Shown: piece after piece, positions 43,679-53,921 of the stretch | How the letters are laid out: every line of letters begins with the position of its first letter | Position numbering within the stretch: position 1 is the first letter of the stretch | Assembly: GCA_020846875.1 (NCBI GenBank) | Contig: JADLDB010000160.1 | Coordinates: 62,001-126,000 of the forward strand | Source: Myxococcales bacterium | GTDB lineage: Bacteria; Myxococcota; Myxococcia; Myxococcales; Myxococcaceae | Direction of reading: 5' to 3' | DNA: 64,000 nucleotides | The notes under the pieces: generated by a model | Databases searched by the model: none | The model's input: the letters and a program-made list of their open reading frames with translations, nothing else | Told to the model about the DNA's origin: nothing | Made by a program: the position numbers and the translations under genes

Positions 43679-44419
43679 TCAGGGGCTTCGGCCGCGCCCC
43701 GCCTGAAGCGCGCCGAGGGCCACCGGTACCGCGACCTCCACGCGCAGCACCCGCGGGCCGAGCGAGAACGGATGGAAGCCGGCCTTCGTGAAGAGCTCCA
43801 CCTCGAAGGGCACCCAGCCGCCGTCGGGGCCAATGGCGACGACGGCGCGCTGGTGAGTTGACGGGGGCTCCACTGGGCTCGCGGGAGCAGGGTGGGCGAG
43901 GAGGCGCAGGGAGTCTTTGCCGGCCCACTCGTCCAGCTCGTCTTCCACGAAGGGCTTGAGGCGCTCGCGGATCTCAATCGCCGGCGGCACGGTGTCGCGC
44001 GCTTGCTCCAGCCCGAGATCGACGAGCCCCGCGAGGAAGTCGTCGGCCAGCGCCTTCGACTCGAAGTAGCTCTTCTCTACTCGCGCCGCGTTCACCAGCA
44101 CCACGCGATCGACGCCCAGCGACGCCACCGCCGGGACCACCCGCTTGAGGGCCTTGGGTCGCGGGAGCGCCAGCACCAGATCCACGCCCGCGCGCGGCGG
44201 AGGGGCGGCGTCGAGCGTCACCTGCAGCGCCAGGCCGCGCGCGTCCTCGGACAGCACCTCCGCGGTCCCGACTCGTCCACCCCGCACCCCGACGCGCAAC
44301 GTCTCGCCGGTCTGCACGCGCAGCACCTCGCGGGCGTGATCGTGACGCCTCCCCACGAGCGTCACCCGCCCGTCCGTGTTGATCTCTGTCGGCTTGATCA
44401 ACAGCAGGTTCATCTTCAC
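43679..44419 (-). CDS. rsmE: 16S rRNA (uracil-1498-N3)-methyltransferase
   Basis: 246 residues. An N-terminal PUA-like domain (VTLVGRRHDHAREVLRVQTGE) is followed by a SPOUT-fold methyltransferase with the knot motifs VVAIGPDGGWVPFEVELF and FSLGPRVLRVEVAVPVALG. It methylates U1498 of 16S rRNA using S-adenosylmethionine. In most homologues the last motif is LRxETA; here it reads LRVEVA. The gene is divergent from the aromatic operon, with 185 bases between the starts. Confidence 0.92.
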   Translation of the reverse strand: MKMNLLLIKPTEINTDGRVTLVGRRHDHAREVLRVQTGETLRVGVRGGRVGTAEVLSEDARGLALQVTLDAAPPPRAGVDLVLALPRPKALKRVVPAVASLGVDRVVLVNAARVEKSYFESKALADDFLAGLVDLGLEQARDTVPPAIEIRERLKPFVEDELDEWAGKDSLRLLAHPAPASPVEPPSTHQRAVVAIGPDGGWVPFEVELFTKAGFHPFSLGPRVLRVEVAVPVALGALQAGRGRSP

Positions 44420-44472
44420 CTCGTCGCTTACCGCGAGGCTCCCCCCGCGTCACTTCTGGACCTCAGAAGCGA

Positions 44473-44496
44473 GCGACTTGACTCAGGACAAGTCGC
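44473..44496. promoter_or_regulatory. Inverted repeat upstream of the benzoyl-CoA reductase operon (candidate operator)
   Basis: GCGACTTG (44473-44480) and CAAGTCGC (44489-44496) form a perfect 8-bp dyad with an 8-base centre. TTGACT (44478-44483) lies inside the left half and the start of the centre, so it could be a -35 element masked by a bound regulator. A weak TCGAAT (44503-44508) follows. The 185-base gap (44420-44604) separates rsmE from bcrC, and the dyad is its only clear structure. No regulator gene is present in the window. Confidence 0.45.
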
Positions 44497-44604
44497 GCGG
44501 GCTCGAATGCTGATTGAGGTCGCTCCTGACGCGTGGCGTCTTTCTTTGAGTCCCGTGGCGGTTCATGTGAGCCGTAGACGTCAAAGCTTCTGTCGTGGAG
44601 GCGT

Positions 44605-45762
44605 ATGGATCTCGAGGCGATCGTTCAACGCAGTGAGGCCTTGTTCCGAGACCAGGATCTCTCTGCGGTCAAAGAGTGGAAGTCGCGCACCGGCGGCAAG
44701 GTGATCGGCTTCATGCCGGTGTACGTGCCGCGGGAGTTGATCCATGCGGCGGGCGCGCTGCCGGTGGGCGTGATGGGTGCGGGGGAGCACGCCGAGATCA
44801 TCCGCGGCGACGCGTACTTCCAGTCGTACATCTGCCGCATCCCGCGCTCGACCATCGAGCTGGGCGTGTCGGGGAAGCTGGACGTGCTCGACGGCTTCCT
44901 CTTCCCCGCCATCTGCGACGTCATCCGCAACCTGAGCGGCATGTGGAAGATCCTCTTCCCGCAGAAGTACGCGCGGTACGTCGATCTTCCGCAGGACTTC
45001 GGCGCCGCGGGTCGCGCCTTCTACCGCCGCGAGCTCGAAGGGATGGCCGAGGACTTCACCAGGCTCACCGGGAAGGCGGTCACGGCCGAGGCGCTGCGCC
45101 GCTCGATCAAGGTCTACAACGAGAACCGACGTGCGATCGCCCGCCTGTACGACTTGCGATCCGAGGCGCCGCACCTGGTCCCGACCTGGGAGCTGTACCT
45201 GATCCTGCGCGCCGCCAACGTGCTCGAGGTGACCGAGCACACGAAGCTGGTCGAGGCCTACGCGCAGGCGGCCCGGCAGTCGAAGCGGCCCGAGCGCGAC
45301 TATGTGCGGGTGGTCGTCTCCGGCGCATTCTGCGAGCAGCCGCCGCTGGGCCTCATCCGCGCGCTGGAGAGCAGCGGGTGCTACATCGTCGACGACGACT
45401 GGGTGCTGGGCGCGCGCTACCTGGTGGAAGACGTCATTGAGGACGGCGATCCGTTCGACGCGCTGATCGACGCGTACGCGACGAAGACGGTGTCCACCGC
45501 GTCGCGCTATGAGTCCACGGCGCTCAAGGGCAAGTTCCTCGTCGAGCAGGTGCGCTCGCGGCGGGCGGAAGGGGTGGTCTTCGCGGCGCCCAGCTTCTGC
45601 GATCCCGCGCTGCTCGAGCGCCCGATGCTGCAGGCGGTCCTGAGCGAGCAGGGCATTCCTCACACCGGCTTCAAGTACGCAGAGAACACCGGGCAGATCC
45701 AGTCCATCAAGGAAGAGACCGGCACGTTCGCCGACTCCATCAAGCTGTGGGGTACCGCATGA
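44605..45762 (+). CDS. bcrC: Benzoyl-CoA reductase (class I, ATP-dependent), subunit C
   Basis: 385 residues, the length of Thauera BcrC. Characteristic segments are GFMPVYVPRELIHAAGALPVG, YICRIPRSTIELG, ICDVIRNLSGMWK, FCEQPPLGLI, and SFCDPALLERPML. The conserved Cys residues are candidate ligands of the active-site iron-sulfur clusters. With BcrB it forms the substrate-reducing half of the enzyme that dearomatizes benzoyl-CoA to cyclohexa-1,5-diene-1-carboxyl-CoA. GGAGG lies just before the ATG. It is the first gene of a fifteen-gene operon, and its stop overlaps the bcrB start by 4 bases. Confidence 0.93.
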   Translation: MDLEAIVQRSEALFRDQDLSAVKEWKSRTGGKVIGFMPVYVPRELIHAAGALPVGVMGAGEHAEIIRGDAYFQSYICRIPRSTIELGVSGKLDVLDGFLFPAICDVIRNLSGMWKILFPQKYARYVDLPQDFGAAGRAFYRRELEGMAEDFTRLTGKAVTAEALRRSIKVYNENRRAIARLYDLRSEAPHLVPTWELYLILRAANVLEVTEHTKLVEAYAQAARQSKRPERDYVRVVVSGAFCEQPPLGLIRALESSGCYIVDDDWVLGARYLVEDVIEDGDPFDALIDAYATKTVSTASRYESTALKGKFLVEQVRSRRAEGVVFAAPSFCDPALLERPMLQAVLSEQGIPHTGFKYAENTGQIQSIKEETGTFADSIKLWGTA

Positions 45763-47048
45763 GCACGACCACGACGGCCGACGTCGAAAAAGAGCCGAGC
45801 ATGATTCTGCAGAAGCAGATGATCGGCGATCACTTCCACGAGCTGGCCCGGGCCAAGGAGCTGGGGAAGAAGGTCGTCTACACCTTCGTGCCCGGCAACC
45901 TGAACGAGCTGATCTGGGCGTTCGACATGCTGCCGGTGCACCCCGAGATCAACGCGCTGCAGTCGGGCATGCGGAAGAAGAGCGGCGCCTACATCCAGGA
46001 GGCCGAGAAGGCCGGCCACTCCGAGGACGTCTGCACCTACGTGAAGTGCGACCTGGGCATGATGAAGAAGGGCAACATCGGCCCGACGGGTGAGCGGCTG
46101 CCGGCGCCCGACCTGCTGCTGCTCAGCTACACCGGCTGCTTCACCTTCATGAAGTGGTTCGAGCTGCTGCAGCGGGAGTACGGCTGCCCGGTGGCGATGC
46201 TGCACGTGCCCTACCAGGGCGACGGGGAGATCACCCCCGCGATGAAGCAGTACGTCGTCGATCAGCTCCGAGACTCTGTCATCCCGCTGATGGAGCAGGT
46301 GTCGGGGAAGAAGCTCGACCTGGAGCGGCTCAAGGGCTTCCTCGGCTCGTCGTCGCGCGCCGAAGACGACCTGTGCGCGATCTGGGACTCGGCGAAGCAC
46401 AAGCCGTCGCCGATCGACTCGTACTTCGGCGGTGTCTATTACATCGGGCCGATCTTCAGCGCGTTCCGGGGCCTGCCCCAGGCCGAGGAGTACTACAAGT
46501 CCCTGCGCGCCGAGGTGGACGCGCGGGTGGCGGCGAAGCGCGGGCCCACCACGCCCGACGGCGAGCTGAAGGATCAGAAGTTCCGCCTCGTCGTCGAAGG
46601 CCCGCCCAACTGGACCAGCTTCCGGGACTTCTGGAAGATGTTCTACGGAGAGGGCGCGGTGGTGGTCGCCTCCACCTACACCAAGGTGGGCGGCCTGTAC
46701 GATCGCGGCTTCCGTCACGATCCGGCGAACCCGCTGGAGACGATGGCCGAGTACTGCCTCGGCTGCTACACGAACCGCAACCTCCCGACGCGGGTCGACC
46801 TCATCGAGAAGTACATCGAGGAGTTCGCGGCGGACGGCTTCGTCGTCAACTCCATCAAGAGCTGCAACTCCTTCTCGGCCGGGCAGTTGCTCATGCTGCG
46901 CGAGCTGGAGAAGCGGACCGGGCGCCCGGGCGCCTTCATCGAGTCGGACCTGGTGGATCCCCGCTACTTCAGCGGGGCGAACATCAAGAACCGGCTCGAC
47001 TCGTACTTCCAGATGATCGACGCGAAGCGCGCGTCGTCGCCGACCTGA
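45759..47048 (+). CDS. bcrB: Benzoyl-CoA reductase (class I), subunit B
   Basis: 429 residues. Typical segments are VVYTFVPGNLNELIWAFDML, DVCTYVKCDLGMM, SYTGCFTFMKWFELLQ, and VVNSIKSCNSFSAGQ, which hold the three conserved Cys positions of the dehydratase-like fold. It pairs with BcrC to hold the catalytic clusters. The ATG at 45759 in an ATGA overlap is preferred to the longer frame. The order C-B-A-D is the same as in Thauera aromatica. Confidence 0.93.
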   Translation: MSTTTTADVEKEPSMILQKQMIGDHFHELARAKELGKKVVYTFVPGNLNELIWAFDMLPVHPEINALQSGMRKKSGAYIQEAEKAGHSEDVCTYVKCDLGMMKKGNIGPTGERLPAPDLLLLSYTGCFTFMKWFELLQREYGCPVAMLHVPYQGDGEITPAMKQYVVDQLRDSVIPLMEQVSGKKLDLERLKGFLGSSSRAEDDLCAIWDSAKHKPSPIDSYFGGVYYIGPIFSAFRGLPQAEEYYKSLRAEVDARVAAKRGPTTPDGELKDQKFRLVVEGPPNWTSFRDFWKMFYGEGAVVVASTYTKVGGLYDRGFRHDPANPLETMAEYCLGCYTNRNLPTRVDLIEKYIEEFAADGFVVNSIKSCNSFSAGQLLMLRELEKRTGRPGAFIESDLVDPRYFSGANIKNRLDSYFQMIDAKRASSPT

Positions 47049-47061
47049 GGAGACCTCGGAA

Positions 47062-48387
47062 ATGGACTGCTACGTCGGGATCGACCTCGGGTCGACCACC
47101 ACCAAGGCCGTGTTCCTGGATTCGTCGGAGCGGATCCTCGGCCGCGGCATCACCAACTCGCGCAGCAACTACACGGTGGCCTGCCAGGTGGCGCGCGAGG
47201 AGGCAGAGATCAGCGCCCGCTTCAACCTGCTCAAGCAGCGCCTGGCGAGCGTGCCCCGGCTGGGCGAGCGCGCCGACGAGCTGATGGCGTGGCTGTCGTG
47301 CAAGTTCGCCCTGGCGCAGCACCTCAAGCAGCTCAAGGTGCTCCAGCAGCAGTGCCAGGACGTCCTGGCGCGCACCGGCGTGAAGGGAGGGGAGGATCGT
47401 GCCCCCTATGAGCAGGCGCTCGTGCAGATCTTCGAGGCCCTGGTCTCGACGTCGGAGGCCCTGTTCGCGCCCAACCAGCGCAGCCAGTCGGACTTCTTTC
47501 GCGATCTCGCCACCAGCCTGTACCTGAAGGAGGCCGAGAAGGTGGCGCGCGCGAGCGGGCTGTCCTTCGACCGGACGGTGGGCATCTTCGACAAGGCGAT
47601 CCTGCAGGTGGAGAACACCAGCTTCGCGACCTTCTTCGCCGAGTACCTGGCCTTCGCCTGCAGGGAGACGGTGAAGGTCGAGCAGTTCAAGCGCTTCGAG
47701 CAGGACATCTCTCAGGCGGTCCGTGAGGTGACGGAGCTGAAGTTCAACGTGCTGAGCGAGGTGGGCACCGGCTACGGGCGGCTGACGCTGCCCTTCCCGA
47801 AGGAGCAGATCCGCTCCGAGATCCTCTGCCACGGCCTGGGCGCGCACTACATGTTCCCGAAGACGCGCACCGTGCTGGACATCGGCGGGCAGGACACCAA
47901 GTCCATCCAGGTCGACGAGAGCGGCATCGTCACCAGCTTCCAGATGAACGATCGCTGCGCGGCGGGCTGTGGGCGCTACCTCGGGTACATCGCCGACGAG
48001 ATGAACATGGGCGTGCACCAGCTCGGGCCGCTGGCGGCGCAGTCGAAGAACCCCGTGCGCATCAACTCGACCTGCACGGTGTTCGCCGGCGCAGAGCTGC
48101 GCGAGCGGCTGTCGCTGGGCGAGAAGCGCGAAGACATCCTCGCCGGGCTGCACCGGGCCATCATCCTGCGGGCGATGTCGATCCTCGCTCGCAGCGGAGG
48201 CGTCTTCTCCGAGTTCACCTTCACCGGCGGGGTGGCGCGCAACGAGGCCGCGGTGGCCGCGCTGAAGGAGCTGCTCAAGGAGAACTACGGCGACGTCCCC
48301 ATGAACATCAGCCCCGACAGCATCTTCACCGGGGCCACCGGCGCGGCGCTCTTCGCGCGGCGCGACTCGAAGAAGGCGGAGGCCTGA
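47062..48387 (+). CDS. bcrA: Benzoyl-CoA reductase (class I), ATPase subunit A
   Basis: 441 residues. It is an ASKHA-fold ATPase of the BadF/BcrA/HgdC activator family. The phosphate-1 loop is GIDLGSTTTKAVF. The cluster-binding Cys residues are C299 (NDRCAAGCGRY) and C338 (NSTCTVFAGAEL), 39 residues apart as in HgdC. An insertion of about 150 residues after the first lobe (about 50-200) is shared with BcrA of Thauera type. With BcrD it bridges a [4Fe-4S] cluster and uses ATP hydrolysis to lower electron potential. Confidence 0.94.
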   Translation: MDCYVGIDLGSTTTKAVFLDSSERILGRGITNSRSNYTVACQVAREEAEISARFNLLKQRLASVPRLGERADELMAWLSCKFALAQHLKQLKVLQQQCQDVLARTGVKGGEDRAPYEQALVQIFEALVSTSEALFAPNQRSQSDFFRDLATSLYLKEAEKVARASGLSFDRTVGIFDKAILQVENTSFATFFAEYLAFACRETVKVEQFKRFEQDISQAVREVTELKFNVLSEVGTGYGRLTLPFPKEQIRSEILCHGLGAHYMFPKTRTVLDIGGQDTKSIQVDESGIVTSFQMNDRCAAGCGRYLGYIADEMNMGVHQLGPLAAQSKNPVRINSTCTVFAGAELRERLSLGEKREDILAGLHRAIILRAMSILARSGGVFSEFTFTGGVARNEAAVAALKELLKENYGDVPMNISPDSIFTGATGAALFARRDSKKAEA

Positions 48388-48390
48388 ATC

Positions 48391-49242
48391 ATGTTCCTCA
48401 CCCTCGGCATCGACGTGGGCTGCAGCGCGGTGAAGGCCTCGCTCATGCAGTTCGACCCTGCGGGCGGCGGACCGAAGCTGCTGACCAGCGAAGGCGAGAA
48501 GATCCGCAAGCGCAACGTGAAGGACGTGATCGGCGACTGCTACGAGAAGGTGTTGACGAAGCAGGGCGTGAAGGCGGGGGACGTGGCCTATGTAGCCAGC
48601 ACGGGTGAGGGCGAGCTGGTCGACTTCCGCCGCGGCCACTTCTACTCGATGACCTGCCACTCTCGCGGAGGTCTCTTCCTCGCTCCGCAGGTGCGCGCGG
48701 TGGTGGACATGGGCGCCCTGCACGCCAAGGCGATCACCATGGACGAGCACGCGCGGGTGCTGGAGTACCGCATGACCAGCCAGTGCGCGTCGGGATCCGG
48801 GCAGTTCCTCGAGAACATCGCGCGCTATCTGGGCGTGGCCACCGAGGACATCGGGCAGCTGTCGCTGACGGCGAAGCAGCCGGAGACGGTGTCGGGCATC
48901 TGCGCGGTGCTGGCGGAGACGGACGTGATCAACATGGTCAGCCGCGGCATCGCCACCAACGACATCATCAAGGGCATTCACCTCTCGATGGCGCGGCGCC
49001 TGGTCAGCCTGCTGCGGGTGCTGAAGGCCGAGGGCGACGTGCTGGCGACGGGGGGCCTGGCACAGGACGCGGGGCTGGTGGCCGCCATGCAGGAGCTCGC
49101 CGAGAAGGACAAGATGGCGGTGCGCTTCATCGCCGATCCGCTGTCGCCCTTTGCCGGAGCCATCGGCGCGGCGCTGTGGGCGGCGGTGCGCCACGTGAAG
49201 CTCAGGGGTACGTCACGCTCGAGCTCGGAGGCTCGCGCCTGA
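48391..49242 (+). CDS. bcrD: Benzoyl-CoA reductase (class I), ATPase subunit D
   Basis: 283 residues, the same length as Thauera BcrD. The first loop is GIDVGCSAVKASL. C132 (TSQCASGSGQFL) and C171 (SGICAVLAETDVI) are again 39 residues apart and contribute the second half of the bridging cluster. The nucleotide-binding end is ATGGLAQDAG and FAGAIGAAL. It forms a heterodimer with BcrA. It starts 3 bases after bcrA. Confidence 0.94.
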   Translation: MFLTLGIDVGCSAVKASLMQFDPAGGGPKLLTSEGEKIRKRNVKDVIGDCYEKVLTKQGVKAGDVAYVASTGEGELVDFRRGHFYSMTCHSRGGLFLAPQVRAVVDMGALHAKAITMDEHARVLEYRMTSQCASGSGQFLENIARYLGVATEDIGQLSLTAKQPETVSGICAVLAETDVINMVSRGIATNDIIKGIHLSMARRLVSLLRVLKAEGDVLATGGLAQDAGLVAAMQELAEKDKMAVRFIADPLSPFAGAIGAALWAAVRHVKLRGTSRSSSEARA

Positions 49243-49243
49243 C

Positions 49244-50980
49244 GTGGCCACGCCCGGACAGATCGTCTCCTCGCCGGTGCCGCTCGGTGAGGTGACGCGC
49301 AACGTCGGCGCGATGCTGCTGGCCAACGGTGATCGCCTCGGCGCCTCCAACGCCTTCGCCCAGCGCGAAGGAGACGACTACCGCTTCTGGACCTGGCGGG
49401 AGCTCGTCGACGACGTGAAGGCGTTTGCCGCCTTCCTCGCGGCACAGGGGCTCGGGCGCGGAGATCGCTGCGCCTTCGTCACCCAGAACGGCTACGAGCG
49501 CGCGGTGGCCGAGATGGCGGTGATGGCGTCGGGCCTGGTCAGCGTGCCGATCTTCGCCGGCTACCCGAAGGCGATGATGTCGCAGCTGCTCACCTTCACG
49601 AAGGCGAAGGCGCTGGTGTGCGACGCGCCGGCGCAGCTGGAGGGCCTGGAGCCGGGCGCGCGGCCCGCCCTGGTGGTGGGCCTCAAGTGGCCGGGCGAGG
49701 GCGTGACGACCTTCGCCGCGGCGCTGGCGCAGGGGCGGGCCACCGGCGGCGCGACGCGCGACGCTTTCCTCGCGGTGCCGCCAGAGGCGCTGGCGCTCGT
49801 CATGTTCACCTCGGGCACGTCGGGGCGGCCCAAGGGCGTGATGCTGACGCACCGCAACCTGATGTCGCAGCAGCGCGCGCTGGAGCTGCTCTGGAAGCCG
49901 CGCCCCGGCATGCGCTTGCTCTGCTACCTGCCCTGGCACCACAGCTTTGGCGGGCTGTTCGAGCGCTTCTTCGCGCTGCACTCCGGTGGCTGCCTGGCGA
50001 TCGACGACTCCTGGGGGCGCGACACGAAGCGGCTGATCGCGAACTTCAAGGAGATCCGGCCCAACGTCTATTTCAGCGTGCCGAAGGTGTACCAGGAGCT
50101 GGTCGCCGCGGTGCTGTCGGACCGGGAGGTCGAGGGCATCGTCTTCAACCGGGAGCTGGACTTCGTCTTCACCGCCGCAGCGCCCCTGCCGCTGAGCGCG
50201 TCGGAGGTGTTCCGCGCGCACGGCGTCCCGGTGGTGGAGGGCTGGGGCCTGACGGAGACGTCGCCGTGCTGCACGCTGACCGAGCGCGCGCTCGAGCGGA
50301 CGCCTGGCGTGGTGGGGCGGCCGATCCCCGGGGTGGAGGTGGCGCTCGTTGACGATGGAGAGATCGTCGTGCGCGGGCCCAACGTGATGCAGGGCTACCT
50401 CGATCAGCCCGAGGCTACGCGCGAGGTGCTGGACGCCGGCGGCTGGTTTCACACCGGAGACCTGGGCGAATGGACTCCGGGCGGGCTGAAGATCCTCTCG
50501 CGCAAGGATCGCATGTTCAAGCTGTCGAACGGCGAGAAGGTCTTCCCCGCGCAGCTCGAAGAGACGCTGCGCGCGGGCTGCCGGTACGTGAAGCACTCCT
50601 TCGTCTTCGGCAGCGGCCAGCCGCACCCCCTGGCGCTCCTCTTCCCGAGCCGGGAGATGTTCCAGGTGAAGAAGGATGCGGCGGCCGACGGCGCCTGCGA
50701 GTGCCCGTCGGGCGAGGGATCGCTGGCCGAGTGCCTGGCCACCTGTATCCACCGCTTCAACCAGAAGGCGACGGCGCGCTTCGAGCGCATCGAGCGCGCG
50801 GTGGTGGTCTGCGCGGATCCTTCGCTGGAGAGCGGCGAGCTGACGCCGTCCTTCAAGCTGATCCCCCGCGCGGTGGAAGAGAAGTACCGTCAGCACATGC
50901 GCGCGCTCGAGCAGCACCGGGACGACGAGCTGCCGTCCGACGCGATCCCGGTCGACCCCAGCCCGGAGCGAAAGCCATGA
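49244..50980 (+). CDS. AMP-forming acyl-CoA synthetase
   Basis: 578 residues starting at GTG, 1 base after bcrD. The AMP-binding motif is MFTSGTSGRPKGVML, the second core motif is EGWGLTETSP, and the adenylate motif is GWFHTGDLGEW. The hinge region is ILSRKDRMFKLSNGEKVFP. The C-terminal catalytic Lys is in TPSFKLIPR. Overall it is closer to long-chain fatty acyl-CoA synthetases than to known benzoate-CoA ligases, so the substrate is uncertain. A Cys cluster (C485, C487, C497, C501) in the mobile C-terminal domain is unusual. Context suggests activation of an aromatic or derived acid. Confidence 0.88.
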   Translation: MATPGQIVSSPVPLGEVTRNVGAMLLANGDRLGASNAFAQREGDDYRFWTWRELVDDVKAFAAFLAAQGLGRGDRCAFVTQNGYERAVAEMAVMASGLVSVPIFAGYPKAMMSQLLTFTKAKALVCDAPAQLEGLEPGARPALVVGLKWPGEGVTTFAAALAQGRATGGATRDAFLAVPPEALALVMFTSGTSGRPKGVMLTHRNLMSQQRALELLWKPRPGMRLLCYLPWHHSFGGLFERFFALHSGGCLAIDDSWGRDTKRLIANFKEIRPNVYFSVPKVYQELVAAVLSDREVEGIVFNRELDFVFTAAAPLPLSASEVFRAHGVPVVEGWGLTETSPCCTLTERALERTPGVVGRPIPGVEVALVDDGEIVVRGPNVMQGYLDQPEATREVLDAGGWFHTGDLGEWTPGGLKILSRKDRMFKLSNGEKVFPAQLEETLRAGCRYVKHSFVFGSGQPHPLALLFPSREMFQVKKDAAADGACECPSGEGSLAECLATCIHRFNQKATARFERIERAVVVCADPSLESGELTPSFKLIPRAVEEKYRQHMRALEQHRDDELPSDAIPVDPSPERKP

Positions 50981-51914
50981 CCAGCACCCACTACGGCGTG
51001 ATCGGCCTCGGCCCCGTCGGCACCCTGCTGTCCGCGGTCCTCGGCGCGGCGGGGCAGCGGGTGTCCACGGTGAGCCTCGAGCGCGAGAAGGCCGAGGTCT
51101 TGCGGAAGTCGGCCATCAAGGTGCACGGGGCGATCAACCTGGAGGGCCGCGTCGCGCGCGCCTTCTTGACGCTGGAGGAGTTGCTCGAGTCGGCGCCCGA
51201 CGTCATCCTCCTCACCACCAAGTGCTGCGACTCCCCGGCGCTGCTCGATCGGATGAAGGCGCTGCAGCCGGAGCCGCGCTGGGTCATCGTGTCCTGCCAG
51301 AACGGCATCGACGTGGAGGCGCAGATCGTCGAGCGCTTCGGCGACGCGCGGGCGCTGCGCATGGTGCTGAACGTCGGCTGCCGGCTGCTCAGCCCGGTGG
51401 AGGTGGAGGTCGTCTTCAACCTGCCGAGCATCCTCTCTGATCGCGCGGCGGTGCCCGCGGCGGTGCGGCAGCGCGTGGCGAGCCACCTCGACGGCGCCGG
51501 CTTCCCGGTGCGCGTCGAGGAGAGCTACCAGACCGAGGTCTTCAAGAAGGCGATCCTCAACTCGTCGATGGGGGCGGTGAGCGCGCTCACCGGTCGCACC
51601 ATGCAGGGCGTGCTGGACGATCCCGGCCTCCGCCAGGTGCTGAAGGTGATGATCGAAGAGGACATCGCCATCGCGCAGCGGCTGGGGCTGGGGATCGGGC
51701 CGGGCTTCGTCGACGAGGCGATGGCGTACATGGGCCGCGGAGGCCACCACCGCCCGTCCATGCTCGAGGACCTCGAGCGTGGGAGGAAGACGGAGAACGA
51801 CGCCCACTGCGGGCGGATCGTCTACTACGCCGAGCGGCTCGGGGTGCCCGCGCCGATGAACCAGGCGATGTACGCGCTGGTGCGCAATCGCGAGCTGGGC
51901 GGAGGAGCAAAGGC

Positions 51915-51918
<4 letters not shown>
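50977..51918 (+). CDS. Ketopantoate reductase (PanE/ApbA) family oxidoreductase
   Basis: 313 residues. The N-terminal NADP-binding site is GVIGLGPVGTLLSAVLG. The helical C-terminal domain has the family Lys in VFKKAILNSSMGAVSAL, followed by a Glu/Asp-rich helix. PanE makes pantoate for coenzyme A, but this copy sits in an aromatic-CoA operon. It overlaps both neighbours by ATGA, so it may instead reduce a hydroxy/oxo acid of the pathway. No known anaerobic benzoyl-CoA route uses this family, to my knowledge. Confidence 0.82.
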
Positions 51919-53906
<1,988 letters not shown>

Positions 53907-53921
53907 CACGGTGGAGCACGC

